Origin: Streptomyces griseoluteus
GTDB lineage: Bacteria > Actinomycetota > Actinomycetes > Streptomycetales > Streptomycetaceae
Assembly: GCA_000717735.1 (NCBI GenBank)
Contig: JOBE01000052.1
Coordinates: 1-50,247 of the forward strand
Direction: 5' to 3'
DNA length: 50,247 nucleotides
A program made the position numbers and the translations under genes. Below, in pieces: positions 1 through 9,407 of this stretch. The stretch's first letter is position 1. Each line of letters starts with the position of its first letter. The notes beneath the pieces are model-generated. The model had not been told where the DNA came from, searched no databases, and saw only the letters and a program-made list of their open reading frames with translations.

Positions 1-2114
1 GACCCGGCCGCCCCCGTCCCCAACCCCGCCACAACGAACTCCCCGGCGACACCGCCTGTCTCGTCGGCCGCGAAGCCGAACTCGCCCTGCTCACGGCTCC
101 CGTGCCGCCCGGGGCGGTGTCCGTGGCGGTCGTCGACGGCACCGCGGGCGTCGGCAAGAGCGCCCTGGTGGTGCGCGCCGCCTGGATGCTCGGCGACACC
201 TACCCGGACGGCTCCCTGTACGTGGACCTGCGTGCGCATGGAGCCGGCCACGAGCGCGTCGACCCGCGGCGGGCCCTGCGTCGGCTCCTGCGTGCGGTCC
301 GCGGCACCGGCGACGACCTGCCGGAGCACGGACCCGACGAACTCGCGGAGCTCGTGACGGCCTGGCGGGCGGCCACCAGCGCGCTCCGGCTGCTCCTGGT
401 GGTGGACGACGCCCGCAGCGCCGAACAGGTACGGCCGCTGCTGCCCGCCGGCCCGGGAAGCCGGGTCCTGGTCGCGGGCCGACAGCGGCTGCCCGGTCTC
501 GACGCCGATGTGCGGCTCACCGCGGAGCCCCTGGACACGGGCGGTTCGGTCCGCCTGCTGCGCACGCTGCTCGGCCGGGAGCGGGCTGACCGCGAGCCCG
601 AGGCCGCCCGCGAACTCGCCCGGCGCTGTGGCGGACTGCCCCTGGCGCTGCGCATCGTCGGCGCCCGGCTCCAGAACCGCCCCTCCTGGACCCTGGAGCA
701 CCTGGCCGCCAGGATGTCCGACGACGCGCGCAGCCTCGGCGAGCTGAGGGCCGAGGACCGCAGCATGGCGGCCGCGTTCCGGATGTCGTACGACCAGCTC
801 ACCCCCGAACTGCGGCGCGGCTTCCGGGCGGTGGGCCAGTCCCCGACGGCCCGTTTCGACGGGCTGACCCTCGCCGCCATGCTGGACCGCTCCCGTGAAG
901 ACGCCGACGACCTCCTGGAGGACCTGGTCGACGCGAGCCTGCTGCACCAGCCGCAGCCCGGCCGCTACCGGCTGCACGACCTCGTGCGGGCCCACGCCCG
1001 GCAGCTCGCCGCCGAGGCCCCCGGGCAGGCCGCCGCGGACCGCGCCGCCGCCTTCGGCCTCTACACGGCCGCGGGCCGCATCGCGGGCTACTGGGGCCCC
1101 GAGGGCTTCCCGACCGGCCCCGACGTCACCGCGGCGCCCTTCGCCGACTGGCGGGAGGCCACCGCGTGGCTGGACGGCGCGGGTGGCGAACTCGTCGACG
1201 TGGTGGCGTACGCGGCTGACGCAGGGGAGTACGACCACGCCTGCTGGATCGCCGAGGCCCTGGCCGAACACCTGGCCTGCCAGGGCCATCACCAGGAGGC
1301 CAGTACCGTCCTGGAGACGGCCCTGACCTGCGCGGACATGGCCACGGACCGGCGGATGCCCGCCTCACTGCGCAACTGTGCGGGCCTCGTCGACGTCCAC
1401 CGGGGCAGGTTCCGTCAGGCGCACGCCTGGTTCGCCGACGCGCTGCGCCTCAGTCGTGGTCAGGGGGATTCGTGGGACAGGGCCCGGGCCCTGGCCGGGA
1501 TGGGTGTCGCACGGTGGCCGCTGGGGCACGTCGAGGAAGCGGTCGCCCACCTGAACGAAGCCCTCGAACTGGCGGCCCGGCTCGACGACGACTGGCTGGC
1601 GGGCACCGTGACCTGCAACCTCGGCGCCATCCACGCCAAGGACGGACGGCACGAGGAGGCCCTCGGGCACTACCGGGCCGCGCTCTCCGTGGCGGAGAAG
1701 AACGGCCGGCCCGGGACGATCAGCGTGACCCTGTGCTTCGTCGCCGACGCCCACCTGGCCCTCGGCCGCACCGCGGAGGCCACGAGCCTGCTGCGACGGG
1801 CGGTGGACCTGGCCCACGAGGCGGGCGACGCGCCCCTGCGCGCGAACGCCCTGTCCCGTCTCGGCGCCGCCGAACACGCCCAGGGCGACCCGCACGCGGC
1901 CGTCGACACCCACCACGAGGCCCTGTCGACCCTCACCGAGCACACGAGCGCCTGGCTGGAGATGCAGGTCCGCACCCGCCTCGGCCAGAGCTACGCGGCG
2001 GTCGGCCGCCGCACCGAGGCGCGGCGGGAGTTCCGGACCGCGCTGGCCCTGTCGGAGGCCGGCGACCACCCCCGCGCCTACGGCCCGGCGCGCGACGGAC
2101 TGGAGAGCTGCTGA
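1..2114 (+). CDS. AfsR/SARP-like NB-ARC and TPR regulator, 5' end outside window
   Basis: This is the C-terminal part of a large STAND-type regulator. The open frame runs in from the left edge with no stop, and the residues LVGREAELALL just before the first in-window ATG (102) are the usual lead-in to the NB-ARC domain, so that ATG is not the true start. A Walker A motif (GTAGVGKSAL) begins about 10 codons after it, followed by LLLVVDDA (Walker B) and a GLPLALRIVG motif typical of NB-ARC. From roughly 1250 to 2080 the protein is Ala-rich TPR-like helical repeats (for example ALAGMGVARWPLGHVEEAV). Family knowledge: such proteins are cytoplasmic ATP-dependent regulators, often with an N-terminal SARP DNA-binding domain, which would lie upstream. 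Its target genes cannot be told from here. Confidence 0.85.
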   Translation, partial: PGRPRPQPRHNELPGDTACLVGREAELALLTAPVPPGAVSVAVVDGTAGVGKSALVVRAAWMLGDTYPDGSLYVDLRAHGAGHERVDPRRALRRLLRAVRGTGDDLPEHGPDELAELVTAWRAATSALRLLLVVDDARSAEQVRPLLPAGPGSRVLVAGRQRLPGLDADVRLTAEPLDTGGSVRLLRTLLGRERADREPEAARELARRCGGLPLALRIVGARLQNRPSWTLEHLAARMSDDARSLGELRAEDRSMAAAFRMSYDQLTPELRRGFRAVGQSPTARFDGLTLAAMLDRSREDADDLLEDLVDASLLHQPQPGRYRLHDLVRAHARQLAAEAPGQAAADRAAAFGLYTAAGRIAGYWGPEGFPTGPDVTAAPFADWREATAWLDGAGGELVDVVAYAADAGEYDHACWIAEALAEHLACQGHHQEASTVLETALTCADMATDRRMPASLRNCAGLVDVHRGRFRQAHAWFADALRLSRGQGDSWDRARALAGMGVARWPLGHVEEAVAHLNEALELAARLDDDWLAGTVTCNLGAIHAKDGRHEEALGHYRAALSVAEKNGRPGTISVTLCFVADAHLALGRTAEATSLLRRAVDLAHEAGDAPLRANALSRLGAAEHAQGDPHAAVDTHHEALSTLTEHTSAWLEMQVRTRLGQSYAAVGRRTEARREFRTALALSEAGDHPRAYGPARDGLESC

Positions 2115-2152
2115 GGCGGGTGAGACGGGCCGCCACTGACCGTTCCAGGTGA

Positions 2153-2488
2153 GTGAGCGTGTCCGTCGGGGCCGCGGCCCGTTGTGAGGGTGTGATCTCA
2201 ACCCGACGCATCTCCTCAGTCCTGGCCGTCGCCGCCGCCTTCTCGTGCCTCGGCGCCACCGCGGCGCAGGCCGCCGCCCCCGTCGGCCCGCTCGGACCGC
2301 CGGTGAACCCGGTCAGCGAGCTCGACGCCCTCACCATGACCGGGATTCCCGAGGAGTCCCGCGCGCAGTTCCCCGGCATCGCCGGTCAGCTGGGCGGACT
2401 CAACCGCGTGAACGACCTGAACCAGATCCACCAGCTCACCGACCTGGCCGCGCCGGCCACCGGGCTGCTGCCCGAGATCTCCACCTGA
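2153..2488 (+). CDS. small secreted protein, unknown function
   Basis: A 111-codon frame encoding a protein with a Sec-type signal peptide: Arg-Arg, a hydrophobic stretch (SVLAVAAAFSCLGATA) and an AQA cleavage-like site, then a short Pro/Leu-rich mature part of about 70 residues. The start is uncertain. GTG codons at 2153, 2159 and 2192 are all in frame; the 2192 start gives the most typical signal peptide but has a poor ribosome site. The mature protein has no cysteines and no recognised domain. It begins 38 bases after the upstream regulator gene ends, so co-transcription is possible. I do not recognise a function; it resembles the many small secreted streptomycete proteins. Confidence 0.65.
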   Translation: MSVSVGAAARCEGVISTRRISSVLAVAAAFSCLGATAAQAAAPVGPLGPPVNPVSELDALTMTGIPEESRAQFPGIAGQLGGLNRVNDLNQIHQLTDLAAPATGLLPEIST

Positions 2489-2641
2489 CCGACACCGCCC
2501 GACCCGATCCGCCGCCAGGACGAGCCGGCAGCGTGCGACCGCGCACCCTGCCGGCTCCGTCATGCGCGGCGGGCGGAGGCACCGGCCGAGGCCGACCCCG
2601 GTGCCCCGGCCGACCCCGTGGCATCGGGCGCGCCTGGGTCG

Positions 2642-2893
2642 TCACCAGCCGAAGCGCCGGTCGACGACGGTGGCGAACTCCTCGAACGACAGGACGCGGT
2701 CGCCGTTCTGGTCGGCCGCGTCGAACAGGGCGGAGGCCTCGTCGGCGGTCCCCACGGCCCAGAAGGGGATCACCCCCTGCGCGGCGAGGGTCGGGCCCTT
2801 CGCCCGCAGGGCGTTGATGACCTCGACCCGTGTCAGGGTGCCGTCGTGGTCGAGGTCGAGCGCGTCGAAGAGAGTGCGGGCCTTGTCGCTCAT
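2642..2893 (-). CDS. EF-hand calcium-binding protein
   Basis: An 83-residue cytoplasmic protein with two EF-hand loops: DLDHDGTLTRVE near the N-terminus and DQNGDRVLSFEE near the C-terminus, each with acidic residues at the calcium-liganding positions and Gly at or near loop position 6. The ATG at 2893 is chosen over a longer in-frame start because an AGGA ribosome site lies 8 bases upstream on the minus strand and because the extra upstream residues are Arg/Pro-rich and unlike the family. Small calerythrin/CabC-type EF-hand proteins are known in Streptomyces as calcium buffers or sensors affecting spore and aerial growth; that role here is inference. It is transcribed divergently from recQ. 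Confidence 0.85.
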   Translation of the reverse strand: MSDKARTLFDALDLDHDGTLTRVEVINALRAKGPTLAAQGVIPFWAVGTADEASALFDAADQNGDRVLSFEEFATVVDRRFGW

Positions 2894-3083
2894 GCTGTGT
2901 CCTGTTCCCTGTGGCCTGGGCCGTCGTGTCGGCCGCTGCGTCCCTGCACGGAAGGACGCCGGGTGCCCCCCCGCACGTTGCCTCGAGCCTGTCGCCGCGC
3001 ACTCTCCTACGGGACGGGGCCGAGCCGCCAGGGGGTTGTCCACAGGTTCCGCCGGACGCGACCGGGGTGTCCGTGGGGCCCGA

Positions 3084-3095
3084 TAGGGTGGGTGA
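3084..3095 (+). promoter_or_regulatory. candidate leaderless promoter of recQ
   Basis: A TAGGGT hexamer at 3084-3089 fits the TANNNT -10 consensus and sits 6 bases before the recQ ATG at 3096, while no convincing ribosome site is visible. This geometry is typical of leaderless transcripts in Streptomyces. No good -35 box was seen, so this is tentative. Confidence 0.35.
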
Positions 3096-5132
3096 ATGGT
3101 CCTTTCCGACGGTTCCGCCGTGATCTCCGACGCAGCGGAAGTCCTCCACCGCGTCTTCGGCTACAGCTCCTTCCGAGGGGAGCAGCGGGAGATCATCGAG
3201 CAGGTCGTCGACGGCGGCGACGCCCTCGTGCTGATGCCCACGGGTGGCGGCAAGTCGCTCTGCTACCAGATCCCGGCCCTGGTCAGAGAGGGTACGGGCG
3301 TCGTGATCTCGCCGCTCATCGCCCTGATGCAGGACCAGGTGGACGCGCTCAGGGCGCTCGGGGTGCGGGCCGGCTTCCTCAACTCGACCCAGGACACGTA
3401 CGAGCGGCAGGCCGTGGAGCAGGCCTTCCTCGCCGACGAGCTCGACCTGCTCTACCTGGCTCCGGAGCGCCTGCGCACCGAGGGCACCCAGCGGCTCCTC
3501 GACCGGGGCACGGTGTCGCTCTTCGCGATCGACGAGGCGCACTGCGTGGCCCAGTGGGGCCACGACTTCCGGCCCGACTACCTCGCCCTGTCCATGCTGC
3601 ACGAGCGCTGGCCCAAGGTGCCGCGGATCGCGCTGACGGCGACGGCCACGGAGGCCACGCACAAGGAGATCGCGGCACGGCTCGGTCTGGAGGACGCCCG
3701 GCACTTCGTCGCGGGCTTCGACCGGCCGAACATCCAGTACCGCATCGTCCCGAAGAACAGCCCGCACAAGCAGCTGCTCCAACTCATCGGGACCGAGCAC
3801 GAAGGTGACGCCGGAGTCGTCTACTGCCTCTCGCGGGCCTCGGTGGAGAAGACCGCGGCCCTCCTCGTGGAGAACGGCATCGACGCCGTGCCGTACCACG
3901 CCGGCATGGACTCCCGGACGCGCGCCGCGAATCAGGCCCGCTTCCTGCGGGAGGACGGGGTCGTCGTGGTGGCGACGATCGCCTTCGGCATGGGCATCGA
4001 CAAGCCGGACGTGCGCTTCGTGGCCCACCTCGACCTGCCGAAGTCGGTCGAGGGCTACTACCAGGAGACCGGCCGCGCCGGCCGGGACGGGGAGCCGGCG
4101 ACGGCATGGCTGGCGTACGGCCTCCAGGACGTCGTCCAGCAGCGCAAGATGATCGACGGCTCCGAGGGCGACGAGCAGCACCGGCGTGCCCTCGCGATGC
4201 ATCTGGAAGCCATGCTGGCGCTCTGCGAGACGGTCGACTGCCGTCGGGTGCGGCTGCTCGCCTACTTCGGGCAGAAGGGCGAGGTCTGCGGCAACTGCGA
4301 CACGTGTCTGACCCCGGCGGAGTCGTGGGACGGCACGGTCGCGGCGCAGAAACTGCTGTCCACCGTGTGGCGGCTGGCCAAGGAGCGGCGCCAGAAGTTC
4401 GGTGCCGGACAGATCATCGACATCCTCCAGGGCAAGAAGACGGCCAAGGTCATCCAGTTCGACCACGACGGGCTGTCGGTGTTCGGCGTCGGCGCGGACC
4501 TGGGCACCGCGGAGTGGCGCGGCGTCGTCCGTCAGCTCCTCGCGCTGGGGCTCCTCGCGGTGGAGGGCGACTACGGCACGCTCGTGCTCACGGAGGAAAG
4601 CGGCGAGGTGCTCGGTGGGCGCCGCACCGTCACGATGCGCAAGGAGAAGGCGCCGGCCGCCCCGTCCCGCAAGGAGTCCGGGGGGCGCTCGGCGAAGGGC
4701 GCCCGCGTGCCGGTCGACCTTCCGGCCGCCGCCGTGCCGGTCTTCGAGGCGCTCCGCGCCTGGCGGGCCGCGACGGCCAAGGAGCAGGGCGTACCGGCGT
4801 ACGTCGTCTTCCACGACGCCACCCTGCGGGAGATCGCGACCCGGCTCCCCACGACGGTCGCGGAGCTGGGCACCGTCGGCGGCGTCGGCGAGGCCAAGCT
4901 CACCAAGTACGCCGAGGGGGTCCTGGAGACGCTGGCCGAGTCCGGCGGCGTCGGTACGGGTGCCGCTGCGGCTGCCGGTTCAGGAGCCGGACCGGCTGAC
5001 GGCGTGGGTGCGGATTCGCGTGCGGAAGCCCGGGTGCCCGCCGCCCCGTCGTACGACGCCCCGCCGTCGTACGACGACGAGCCGCCCTTCGACATGGACG
5101 AGTTCGAGCCGCCGTGGGACGAGGACGAGTAG
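3096..5132 (+). CDS. recQ: ATP-dependent DNA helicase RecQ
   Basis: A 678-residue superfamily-2 3'-5' DNA helicase acting in recombination and fork repair. Motifs in order: FRGEQREII (motif 0), [14 protein letters not shown] (Walker A), [19 protein letters not shown] (DEAH box plus aromatic-rich loop), LTATAT (motif III) and [10 protein letters not shown] (motif VI). The RecQ zinc-binding cysteines follow (CETVDC and CGNCDTC), then a winged-helix region and an HRDC-like domain around residues 550-620. The C-terminal tail of about 50 residues is Gly/Ala- then Asp/Glu-rich. The first ATG gives the normal RecQ N-terminus. Length and motif set look intact, so an active helicase is expected. It is convergent with fdhD across a strong hairpin. 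Confidence 0.97.
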   Translation: MVLSDGSAVISDAAEVLHRVFGYSSFRGEQREIIEQVVDGGDALVLMPTGGGKSLCYQIPALVREGTGVVISPLIALMQDQVDALRALGVRAGFLNSTQDTYERQAVEQAFLADELDLLYLAPERLRTEGTQRLLDRGTVSLFAIDEAHCVAQWGHDFRPDYLALSMLHERWPKVPRIALTATATEATHKEIAARLGLEDARHFVAGFDRPNIQYRIVPKNSPHKQLLQLIGTEHEGDAGVVYCLSRASVEKTAALLVENGIDAVPYHAGMDSRTRAANQARFLREDGVVVVATIAFGMGIDKPDVRFVAHLDLPKSVEGYYQETGRAGRDGEPATAWLAYGLQDVVQQRKMIDGSEGDEQHRRALAMHLEAMLALCETVDCRRVRLLAYFGQKGEVCGNCDTCLTPAESWDGTVAAQKLLSTVWRLAKERRQKFGAGQIIDILQGKKTAKVIQFDHDGLSVFGVGADLGTAEWRGVVRQLLALGLLAVEGDYGTLVLTEESGEVLGGRRTVTMRKEKAPAAPSRKESGGRSAKGARVPVDLPAAAVPVFEALRAWRAATAKEQGVPAYVVFHDATLREIATRLPTTVAELGTVGGVGEAKLTKYAEGVLETLAESGGVGTGAAAAAGSGAGPADGVGADSRAEARVPAAPSYDAPPSYDDEPPFDMDEFEPPWDEDE

Positions 5133-5156
5133 ACCGGGTCGCTCCGCAGGTCTCTT

Positions 5157-5181
5157 CCGGGCCGTCGTCACGACGGCCCGG
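5157..5181. terminator. bidirectional hairpin terminator between recQ and fdhD
   Basis: Two perfectly complementary 12-base arms (CCGGGCCGTCGT at 5157-5168 and ACGACGGCCCGG at 5170-5181) lie between the convergent recQ and fdhD genes. There is no long U tract, as is usual for actinobacterial terminators. The position serves both genes. Confidence 0.75.
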
Positions 5182-5193
5182 GTCATGGCCCGG

Positions 5194-6033
5194 TCATGGC
5201 CTGCGGTCGAGGAGGTCGATCCGTTCGTCGCCGCAGTAGACGTTCATCGACGCGCCGCGCAGGAAGCCGATGAGGGTGAGTCCGCTCTCGGCGGCGAGGT
5301 CGACCGCCAGGGACGAGGGGGCGGAGACCGCGGCGAGCACGGGGATGCCGGCCATGACGGCCTTCTGCACGAGCTCGAAGGAGGCCCGGCCGCTGACCAT
5401 CAGTACGGTGCCGCGCAGCGGGAGGAGCCCTTCGCGCAGGGCGTGGCCGATGACCTTGTCGACGGCGTTGTGCCGGCCGACGTCCTCGCGGACGCCCAGC
5501 AGCTCGCCGTCGGGGCCGAAGAGGCCGGCGGCGTGCAGGCCACCGGTCGTGTCGAACACCCGCTGGGCCGCCCGCAGCTTGTCCGGCAGGGCCGCGAGGG
5601 TGTCCGTCCCGATGCGCAGCGGGTCCTGGGCCACGGACCAGGCGGCCGTCGTACGCACCGCGTCGAGGCTGGCCTTGCCGCACAGCCCGCAGGACGACGT
5701 GGTGTAGAAGTTCCGCTCCAGGGAGGCGTCCGGGGCGGCCACGTGAGGGGCCAGACCGACGTCGACCACGTTGTACGTGTTGCCTCCGTCGGCGGTGGCA
5801 CCCGCGCAGTAGCGGATGCCCGCCACGTCCCCCGCCGTGTGCACGACGCCTTCGCTGACCAGGAAGCCGGCCGCGAGGTCGAAGTCGTCGCCCGGGGTGC
5901 GCATGGTCACCGTCAGCGGACGGCCGCCGACCCGGATCTCCATCGGCTCCTCGGCGGCCAGCGTGTCCGGACGGTAGGACGCGTCCCCCTCGCGTACGCG
6001 CAGGACGCGCCGCCGCGTGGTCACTCGCCCCAT
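5194..6033 (-). CDS. fdhD: formate dehydrogenase accessory sulfurtransferase FdhD
   Basis: A 279-residue protein matching FdhD over its full length. FdhD transfers sulfur from a cysteine desulfurase to the molybdenum cofactor of formate dehydrogenase, an essential activation step in the cytoplasm. Diagnostic features: the [12 protein letters not shown] segment with the CxxC pair that carries the persulfide, the N-terminal [20 protein letters not shown] segment, and [12 protein letters not shown] and [10 protein letters not shown] in the C-terminal half. No formate dehydrogenase subunit gene is in the window, so the client enzyme must be encoded elsewhere. Start at the ATG of [10 protein letters not shown]. 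Confidence 0.95.
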   Translation of the reverse strand: MGRVTTRRRVLRVREGDASYRPDTLAAEEPMEIRVGGRPLTVTMRTPGDDFDLAAGFLVSEGVVHTAGDVAGIRYCAGATADGGNTYNVVDVGLAPHVAAPDASLERNFYTTSSCGLCGKASLDAVRTTAAWSVAQDPLRIGTDTLAALPDKLRAAQRVFDTTGGLHAAGLFGPDGELLGVREDVGRHNAVDKVIGHALREGLLPLRGTVLMVSGRASFELVQKAVMAGIPVLAAVSAPSSLAVDLAAESGLTLIGFLRGASMNVYCGDERIDLLDRRP

Positions 6034-6171
6034 TGTTCACTCCTCTGACGTTCGGCCTCACCCCAGACTCTGCCACGGGGTGGGTGCCGGGCTGCGCATC
6101 GGATCACGCCCGCCTAGGCTGGCGCTGTCCTTTTCATGCCCTTTATCCGTAAAGGTTCTCGCGGGAGTCCC

Positions 6172-7155
6172 ATGGTCGTCGTCCAGCCCGTCGTCGTGCC
6201 GCCCGAGCGGGCGGCCCTCTTCCTGGTGGCCACCGTCAACCCCGGCGGTGAGGCCACGGTGGCGGAGGCCCTCCAGGAGCTGACGGGGCTGACCCGGTCG
6301 GTGTCCTTCCGCTACCCCGACGACGGCCTCAGCTGTGTCGCCGGCATCGGCTCCGAGGGCTGGGACCGGCTCGTCGGCGGCCCGCGACCCCGGGAACTCC
6401 ACCCCTTCCCGGCCCTGCGAGGGCCCCGCCACCGCGCCCCCGCCACCCCCGGTGACCTGCTCTTCCATCTGCGCGCCCGCCGTATGGACCTCTGCTTCGA
6501 GCTGGGCCGGCTGATCGTGGAACAGCTCGCGGGCGCGGTGACCGTCGTCGACGAGGTGCACGGCTTCGCGTACTTCGACGAGCGCGACCTCCTCGGCTTC
6601 GTCGACGGCAGCGAGAACCCGGCGGGCCAGGTGGCCTCCGACGCGGTCCACGTCGGGGACGAGGACCCCCCGTTCCGCGGCGGCAGCTACGTCGTCGTGC
6701 AGAAGTACCTGCACGACATGGCGGCCTGGGACTCGCTCACCGTCGAGCAGCAGGAACAGGCCATCGGGCGCGCCAAGGCGTCCAACGTCGAGATGTCCGA
6801 CGACGTCAAACCGGCGGACTCGCACGTCGCGCTGACCACCGTCGTCGACGAGGACGGTGTCCAGCGGCAGATCCTCCGCGCGAACATGCCGTTCGGGCGG
6901 GTGGGCAGCGGAGAGATCGGCACGTACTTCATCGGCTACGCGCGCACCCCGGCCGTGACCGAGCTGATGCTGCGCAAGATGTTCCTGGGGGACCCGCCGG
7001 GCAACACCGACCGCATCCTCGACTTCTCCCGGGCCGTCACCGGCGGCCTCTTCTTCGTGCCGAGCGCCGACTTCCTCGACGACCTGCCCGCCGCGCCGCC
7101 GCCCGCCGCCCGCCAGGGGGACTCCCTGGGCATCGGCGGCCTGAAAGGAGCCTGA
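6172..7155 (+). CDS. DyP-type peroxidase, encapsulin cargo
   Basis: A 327-residue dye-decolourising haem peroxidase. Family marks: GFVDGSENP (the GxxDG motif with the catalytic Asp), ADSHVALT with the proposed proximal haem His, and LRANMPFGRVGSGEIG carrying the distal Arg. The C-terminus ends in DSLGIGGLKGA after a Pro/Ala linker; this is the classic loading peptide that docks cargo on the inner face of an encapsulin shell, and the shell gene starts 4 bases later. I start at the ATG at 6172 (MVVVQPVV, preceded by GGGAG) rather than 6136, whose 12 extra residues are not family-like. A TAGGCT box at 6115-6120 could be its -10. Likely role: compartmentalised oxidation, perhaps in oxidative-stress defence; the physiological substrate is unknown. 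Confidence 0.95.
   Translation: MVVVQPVVVPPERAALFLVATVNPGGEATVAEALQELTGLTRSVSFRYPDDGLSCVAGIGSEGWDRLVGGPRPRELHPFPALRGPRHRAPATPGDLLFHLRARRMDLCFELGRLIVEQLAGAVTVVDEVHGFAYFDERDLLGFVDGSENPAGQVASDAVHVGDEDPPFRGGSYVVVQKYLHDMAAWDSLTVEQQEQAIGRAKASNVEMSDDVKPADSHVALTTVVDEDGVQRQILRANMPFGRVGSGEIGTYFIGYARTPAVTELMLRKMFLGDPPGNTDRILDFSRAVTGGLFFVPSADFLDDLPAAPPPAARQGDSLGIGGLKGA
7145..7150 (+). promoter_or_regulatory. encapsulin ribosome site inside the cargo-peptide codons
   Basis: AAGGAG at 7145-7150 lies 9 bases before the encapsulin ATG at 7160 and is read in frame as part of the last codons (Leu-Lys-Gly-Ala) of the peroxidase loading peptide. The same bases therefore encode the targeting peptide and start shell translation. 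Confidence 0.75.
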
Positions 7156-7159
7156 GTCC

Positions 7160-8002
7160 ATGACGACCCCCGACGCCCCGAGCGACCCGTACAGCGGTAC
7201 CGACACGAACAACCTGCACCGCGAACTCGCCCCGATCACCCCGGCGGCCTGGGCCGAGATCGAGGAGGAGGCCCGCCGCACGTTCCGGCGCAACGTCGCG
7301 GGCCGCCGCGTCGTCGACGTCCCCGACCCGGCGGGCCCGGAACTCTCCGCCGTCGGTACGGGGCACCTCACCGACATGAGTCCGCCCGCCCCCGGCGTCA
7401 CGGCGCGACTGCGCGAGGCGAAACCCCTGGTCGAACTCAGGGTGCCGTTCACCGTGGACCGGGCCGCCGTCGACGACGTCGAGCGGGGCGCGAAGGACTC
7501 GGACTGGCAGCCGGTGAAGGACGCGGCGCGCGCCATGGCCTTCGTGGAGGACCGGACGATCTTCGACGGGTACGGGGCGGCGGGCGTCGACGGGCTGCGC
7601 GCCCGGTCGTCGAACCCGGTGGTCCGGCTGCCCGCCGAACCGCGCGACTACCCCGACGCGGTCAGCAGGGCGCTGACCTCACTGCGGCTCGCGGGCGTCG
7701 ACGGTCCGTACGCGCTGCTCCTCGGGGCCGAGGAGTACCGGGCCGTCAGCGAGACCTCCGACCACGGCTACCCGATCGCGGCGCACCTCGGGCGCATGCT
7801 CGACGGCTCTCCGATCTGGGCGCCCGCGCTGAGCGGCGGCTTCGTCCTGTCCACCCGGGGCGGCGACTTCGAGCTCCGCCTCGGCCAGGACCTGGCGATC
7901 GGCTACACGTCGCACGACGCGAACAGCGTCCAGCTGTACTTCCAGGAGACCCTGACCTTCCGTACGTACACGGACGAGGCCGTCGTCGTACTGGAGGCCT
8001 GA
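7160..8002 (+). CDS. encapsulin shell protein (family 1)
   Basis: A 280-residue HK97-fold capsid-like protein that self-assembles into a protein nanocompartment. The N-terminal helix region (NLHRELAPITPAAWAEIEEEA) binds cargo peptides in family 1 encapsulins. The sequence also shows the E-loop-like region (LVELRVPFTVDRAAVDDVERGA), the P-domain segment DWQPVKDAARAMAFVEDRTIF, and the C-terminal GQDLAIGYTSHDANSVQLYF and ETLTFRTYTDEAVVVL that are nearly invariant in the family. Length is typical. It forms a two-gene operon with the DyP peroxidase, separated by 4 bases, and is likely translationally coupled to it. It is convergent with the serine hydrolase gene 29 bases downstream. Confidence 0.97.
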   Translation: MTTPDAPSDPYSGTDTNNLHRELAPITPAAWAEIEEEARRTFRRNVAGRRVVDVPDPAGPELSAVGTGHLTDMSPPAPGVTARLREAKPLVELRVPFTVDRAAVDDVERGAKDSDWQPVKDAARAMAFVEDRTIFDGYGAAGVDGLRARSSNPVVRLPAEPRDYPDAVSRALTSLRLAGVDGPYALLLGAEEYRAVSETSDHGYPIAAHLGRMLDGSPIWAPALSGGFVLSTRGGDFELRLGQDLAIGYTSHDANSVQLYFQETLTFRTYTDEAVVVLEA

Positions 8003-8031
8003 CCGGAGGGACGGAAGGCCCGGCGGTGCGG

Positions 8032-9270
8032 TCAGTACGTGCCCGGGCTCGTCGCGGGCGGCGGGACGGGGATGTCGTAGACGTGGTCCGGGGTCACGAT
8101 GCGGGTGATGGCCCGGCCGAGGAGGGTGCTGGGCGCGCTGTTCTCGTGGACGACGTCCGTGTTGAGCAGCACCACGAGGGTGGCCTTGGCCTCCGGCAGG
8201 TAGATCGTCAGGGACTGGTAGCCCGGCAGGGAGCCGTTGTGCCCGATCCAGCCCTGGATGTCGAAGAGGCCGAGGCCGTAGCCGCTGCCGGGAGCGCCGG
8301 ACGGATAGACCTTGAGGCGTTCCGCCTGGGTCTCGGGGGTGAGTAGCGTGCCGGTGGCGAGCACCCGGGCCCAGGTGCGCATGTCCTGGAGGTCGGAGAT
8401 CATCGCGCCGGCCGCCCAGCCCCAGGAGGGGTTCCAGTCCGTGGCGTCCTCGACGCCGCCCGACGCGGTCTGGTTCGTGTAGCCGTGGGCGTGCGGGCTC
8501 GGGAAGGAGGCGTCGGCCGGGAAGAGGGTGTGCCGCAGGCCCGCGGGCTCGACCACGTTCTTCTGGACGAACTCGTCCAGCGGCATGCCGCCGGCCTTCT
8601 CCACGACGAGGCCGAGCAGGATCGTGTTCGTGTTGCAGTAGTCGAATCTGGCCCCCGGCTGGAACTGCACCGGATGCCGGAACGCGTAGTCGAGCAACTC
8701 CTGAGGAGTGAACTGCCGGTCGGGGTCGGAGGTGAGGGCCTCGTAGAAGTCCTCGTCCGCCGAGTAGTTGAACAGGCCGCTGCGCATGGCCGCCAGGTCG
8801 CGCAGGGTGATCTTGTCGCCGTTCGGGACGCCGTCGACGTACCGGGAGATCGGGTCGTCCAGTTCCACCTTGCCCCGGTCGACGAGTTCGAGCAGGGCCG
8901 TCACCGTGAAGGTCTTGGTCTCGCTGCCGATCCGCATGTACAGGCCGGGGTTCATGGGTTGGCCCGTGGCCTTGTCGGCGACGCCGAAGGAGCGGAGGTA
9001 CGTGCCCTTGCCGGGCGCCGAGAGAGCGACCGTGACTCCGGGGACCCCGGCCTCCTTCATCACGTCCTTGATCGCCTTGTCCAGGCGGGCGGCGACGGCC
9101 GGGGTCAGCTCGGGGAAGTCGGCCTGCGCCGGTGCGGCCGCCGCCAAGTACGGTGCGGGGACGGGCGGTTCGGCCGCGAACGCGGCACCCGCGCCCACCG
9201 GGGCGGCGCTGATGACGAGAGCGGCCAGGGCCGCGCGGACGCGTCGGTTCCGTGTGTGCCGGTTGATCAC
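8032..9270 (-). CDS. secreted serine hydrolase (beta-lactamase / D-Ala-D-Ala carboxypeptidase class)
   Basis: A 412-residue class-C beta-lactamase-fold hydrolase. Catalytic motifs: GSETKTFT (SxxK with nucleophile Ser and Lys), FDYCNTNT (YxN) and GHNGSLPGY (the HxG replacement of KTG common in this family). The GTG at 9270 is chosen because AGGAGG lies 6 bases upstream on the minus strand; translation from there begins with Arg-rich residues, a hydrophobic segment (ALAALVISAAPVGAGAAFA) and an AEPP cleavage-like site, so the enzyme should be exported. An in-frame ATG at 9339 has no such site. Peptidoglycan D,D-carboxypeptidase or esterase activity are both possible; the sequence alone does not decide. 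Confidence 0.92.
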   Translation of the reverse strand: MINRHTRNRRVRAALAALVISAAPVGAGAAFAAEPPVPAPYLAAAAPAQADFPELTPAVAARLDKAIKDVMKEAGVPGVTVALSAPGKGTYLRSFGVADKATGQPMNPGLYMRIGSETKTFTVTALLELVDRGKVELDDPISRYVDGVPNGDKITLRDLAAMRSGLFNYSADEDFYEALTSDPDRQFTPQELLDYAFRHPVQFQPGARFDYCNTNTILLGLVVEKAGGMPLDEFVQKNVVEPAGLRHTLFPADASFPSPHAHGYTNQTASGGVEDATDWNPSWGWAAGAMISDLQDMRTWARVLATGTLLTPETQAERLKVYPSGAPGSGYGLGLFDIQGWIGHNGSLPGYQSLTIYLPEAKATLVVLLNTDVVHENSAPSTLLGRAITRIVTPDHVYDIPVPPPATSPGTY

Positions 9271-9407
9271 GGCGGGCCTCCTGCCGGCCGGCGGACAACA
9301 CTCCACCTTCAGGCTAGGCCGGGCGGCACCGGCTCGCACGGTGGCCCCGAGGTGCGGTCTGTTACGTTGCCGGGGCCCGGACCACGGACGAGAGGGAGGC
9401 CCGCGCG

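Noticed and set aside
1365..2201. Long minus-strand open frame under the first regulator gene
   Set aside because: Arg/Gly/Pro-rich shadow of a clear NB-ARC/TPR gene, as expected at high GC.
2436..4814. 792-codon minus-strand frame opposite recQ
   Set aside because: recQ has every helicase motif on the plus strand; the antisense frame has no domain and is compositionally a shadow.
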